From Antedon mediterranea (Eukaryota > Echinodermata > Crinoidea > Comatulida > Antedonidae), in NCBI RefSeq assembly GCF_964355755.1, contig NC_092672.1, positions 7,564,001 through 7,628,000 of the forward strand: DNA of 64,000 bases, read 5' to 3'. The notes beneath the pieces are model-generated. The model was not told where the DNA came from. It worked only from the letters and a program-made list of their open reading frames with translations, and searched no databases. The translations under genes and the position numbers were made by a program. Positions 62,476 to 64,000 of the stretch are shown here, in pieces. How positions within the stretch are numbered: the first letter of the stretch is position 1; the number at the start of each line of letters is the position of its first letter.

Positions 62476-63704
62476 GATGACTTTTCAAGGCAGATTTAAA
62501 GGCGATAGAAGAAGAACATGACATAACAGAGGCGGGTAGGTCATTCCATAAGCGAGAGGCAGCGGAACTACAGGTGCTTAGGCTATACGTTAGATCACAT
62601 TAGAAAACAAACAGATGGAAGCAGGATGGCATATTGACGAATTATAATCTAATAATTAACGAATGAGTTGTTGACGAATTTGGAATGTTGAAAAAATAAC
62701 AACAAAAAACCAAAAAACAATGGAGTCAGCAGCTGAAAGAACGAAACGGCGAAATACAACGATGCCATTTGATTGTCAAATACACACATTTTAGTATTAG
62801 AACAATTGTATAAAACCGATTCTATTGATTGATAATAATATATGTACCGATGTCCGCATGTGTGCTACTATTATGTAAAGCTTGCACTAATTATTATAAA
62901 TTACTGATAATACAATTTATGTATAAAAATATATGAATTGCGATTACTGCGTACATGTACGAGTGTTTATTGATTATTTGGCTCAACATACAGTTTTTTT
63001 TTGGGGGGGGGGGAGGGGTGGGTAATGTACGATGTCGACAAAGCTTTCAAAACAATGACACGTGACAAGTCATACTTGTTTAGCATTGCTGTCTGACATG
63101 ATTTATTTTACAAAATATTATTGAAAATGAAAAATAGTAACATTGTCATTTTGTTATTCAATGCAATAAATTGTAGATTACAGATTTATTTAATTATTAA
63201 ATAATTTTCCACAAATTTCGATAGAACAAAAATCACGTGATAACCTCCAGTAATTATGCAAAGCAAATAGTGTGACTTAATAATACATGTATGCATATGA
63301 CGTTACTTACAAGTACCGGTAGTTCTACAATATTAAAGTAGTACAACAAATTAAAAACCGACTATTCAAATAATGTAAAAACAGAATGATTAATTCATTA
63401 CAAACTCTAAAAATTCCGTTTAAAAAGACGACGTCATAGAATACGGTAGTTCAACGCAAAGCAGTTCAGTGTGAACAACTCCCGTATTACATGTGCTTTA
63501 AAGATAATCAGAGCAAACATATAATTTTAACACATTAATTATAATATAAATAAAATAATTATACACAGCAATATATACAATACACAAACAAATACAAATG
63601 GTTTATGTTGGTGTGGGTTTATCAAAGGTTGCTTCCAGGCTAGAATGTTCAATTGCGGCCTTTGTTTGTCCTAATTGGCCCTGATTATTCGAATGAGGAA
63701 TGTG

Positions 63705-63960
63705 AATTAAGCCCCTTTCTCACAGAGTTGTGTGCCAGGAATATTGCGGGAATATACCATTACCATGCCGGTATGGTTTTCTGTGAGAACGGGTCGTCTT
63801 GGCATCATGCCGGCACCATGCCGGCATCGACATGACCTGCTTTAGACCTAGTAATATTCTAGGGATATTCCCCGCAATGCCAGACGGGCATTCTGTGAGA
63901 ACGTATCGCCGTTATATTCCGGGGTTTCCCGTCGAGGCTTTGACACCTTGCGCAGTCAAG
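63705..63960. repeat. GC-rich dispersed repeat with inverted words
   Basis: agcccctttctcacagagtt, caggaatattgcgggaatat, repeated catgccggcat and ttctgtgagaacg occurring twice. Two overlapping short open frames here look incidental. Confidence 0.45.
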
Positions 63961-64000
63961 TGTATCACTTTGGCGCCTATTCAATTCAATTAACAATAAT

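Larger units (their letters stand above)
61263..64000. other. upstream non-coding region, no gene seen
   Basis: Apart from the TIR element, a G-run at about 63003-63012 and the repeat at 63705-63960, nothing supportable. Confidence 0.55.

Overview
This is a stretch of an AT-rich, intron-rich animal genome. Canonical GT-AG introns, many MITE-like elements, LINE fragments and frequent AGGCCTA-type words suggest an invertebrate deuterostome, most likely an echinoderm; this assignment is an inference and no species is claimed. Three large multi-exon genes were assembled exon by exon from splice phase, domain matches and the paralogy between two of them. No prokaryotic features, CRISPR arrays or convincing RNA genes were seen.

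Region 1 (1-23048, + strand) is the 3' part of an agrin gene, a secreted heparan-sulfate proteoglycan of basement membranes and synapses. In order it has the end of one Kazal domain, three Kazal domains, three Ser-Gly/acid exons that form a GAG-attachment cluster, a Kazal domain, a lustrin-like Cys-rich module, a CCPDG Cys module, two laminin-EGF modules, a Kazal domain, an antistasin-like module, a Ser/Thr-rich exon, a CCEDG Cys module, EGF, LamG1, two EGFs, LamG2, EGF and LamG3. There is no SEA domain. Two small phase-2 exons sit in the 3.7-kb intron at exactly the point where vertebrate agrin carries its alternatively spliced z exons. Without them the in-window coding sequence is 1701 codons plus stop.

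Region 2 (23049-30900) is a repeat-filled gap between convergent genes. It holds a roughly 285-bp palindromic tandem array (25.7-28.1 kb) and a 2.4-kb foldback element (28478-30875) inserted into a spare copy of the last exon of the next gene.

Region 3 (30901-42349, - strand) and Region 4 (45355-60983, - strand) are two tandem paralogous adhesion GPCRs. Each has a signal peptide, CUB and MAM domains, a Thr/Ser-rich stalk, a GAIN-type region with a GPS motif, seven membrane segments and a short tail. The exon sets stay in frame from ATG to stop: 992 aa (or 711 aa from an internal signal-peptide exon) for receptor A and 1177 aa for receptor B. Both genes carry traces of an internal duplication of the promoter, signal-peptide and CUB block. 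In A the second signal-peptide exon is intact. In B it is decayed and has a dead LINE (52632-55260) inserted beside it.

Region 5 (60984-64000) is non-coding sequence upstream of receptor B. It contains a copy of the duplicated 5' flank, a (GACA)n-bounded TIR element and a GC-rich dispersed repeat.
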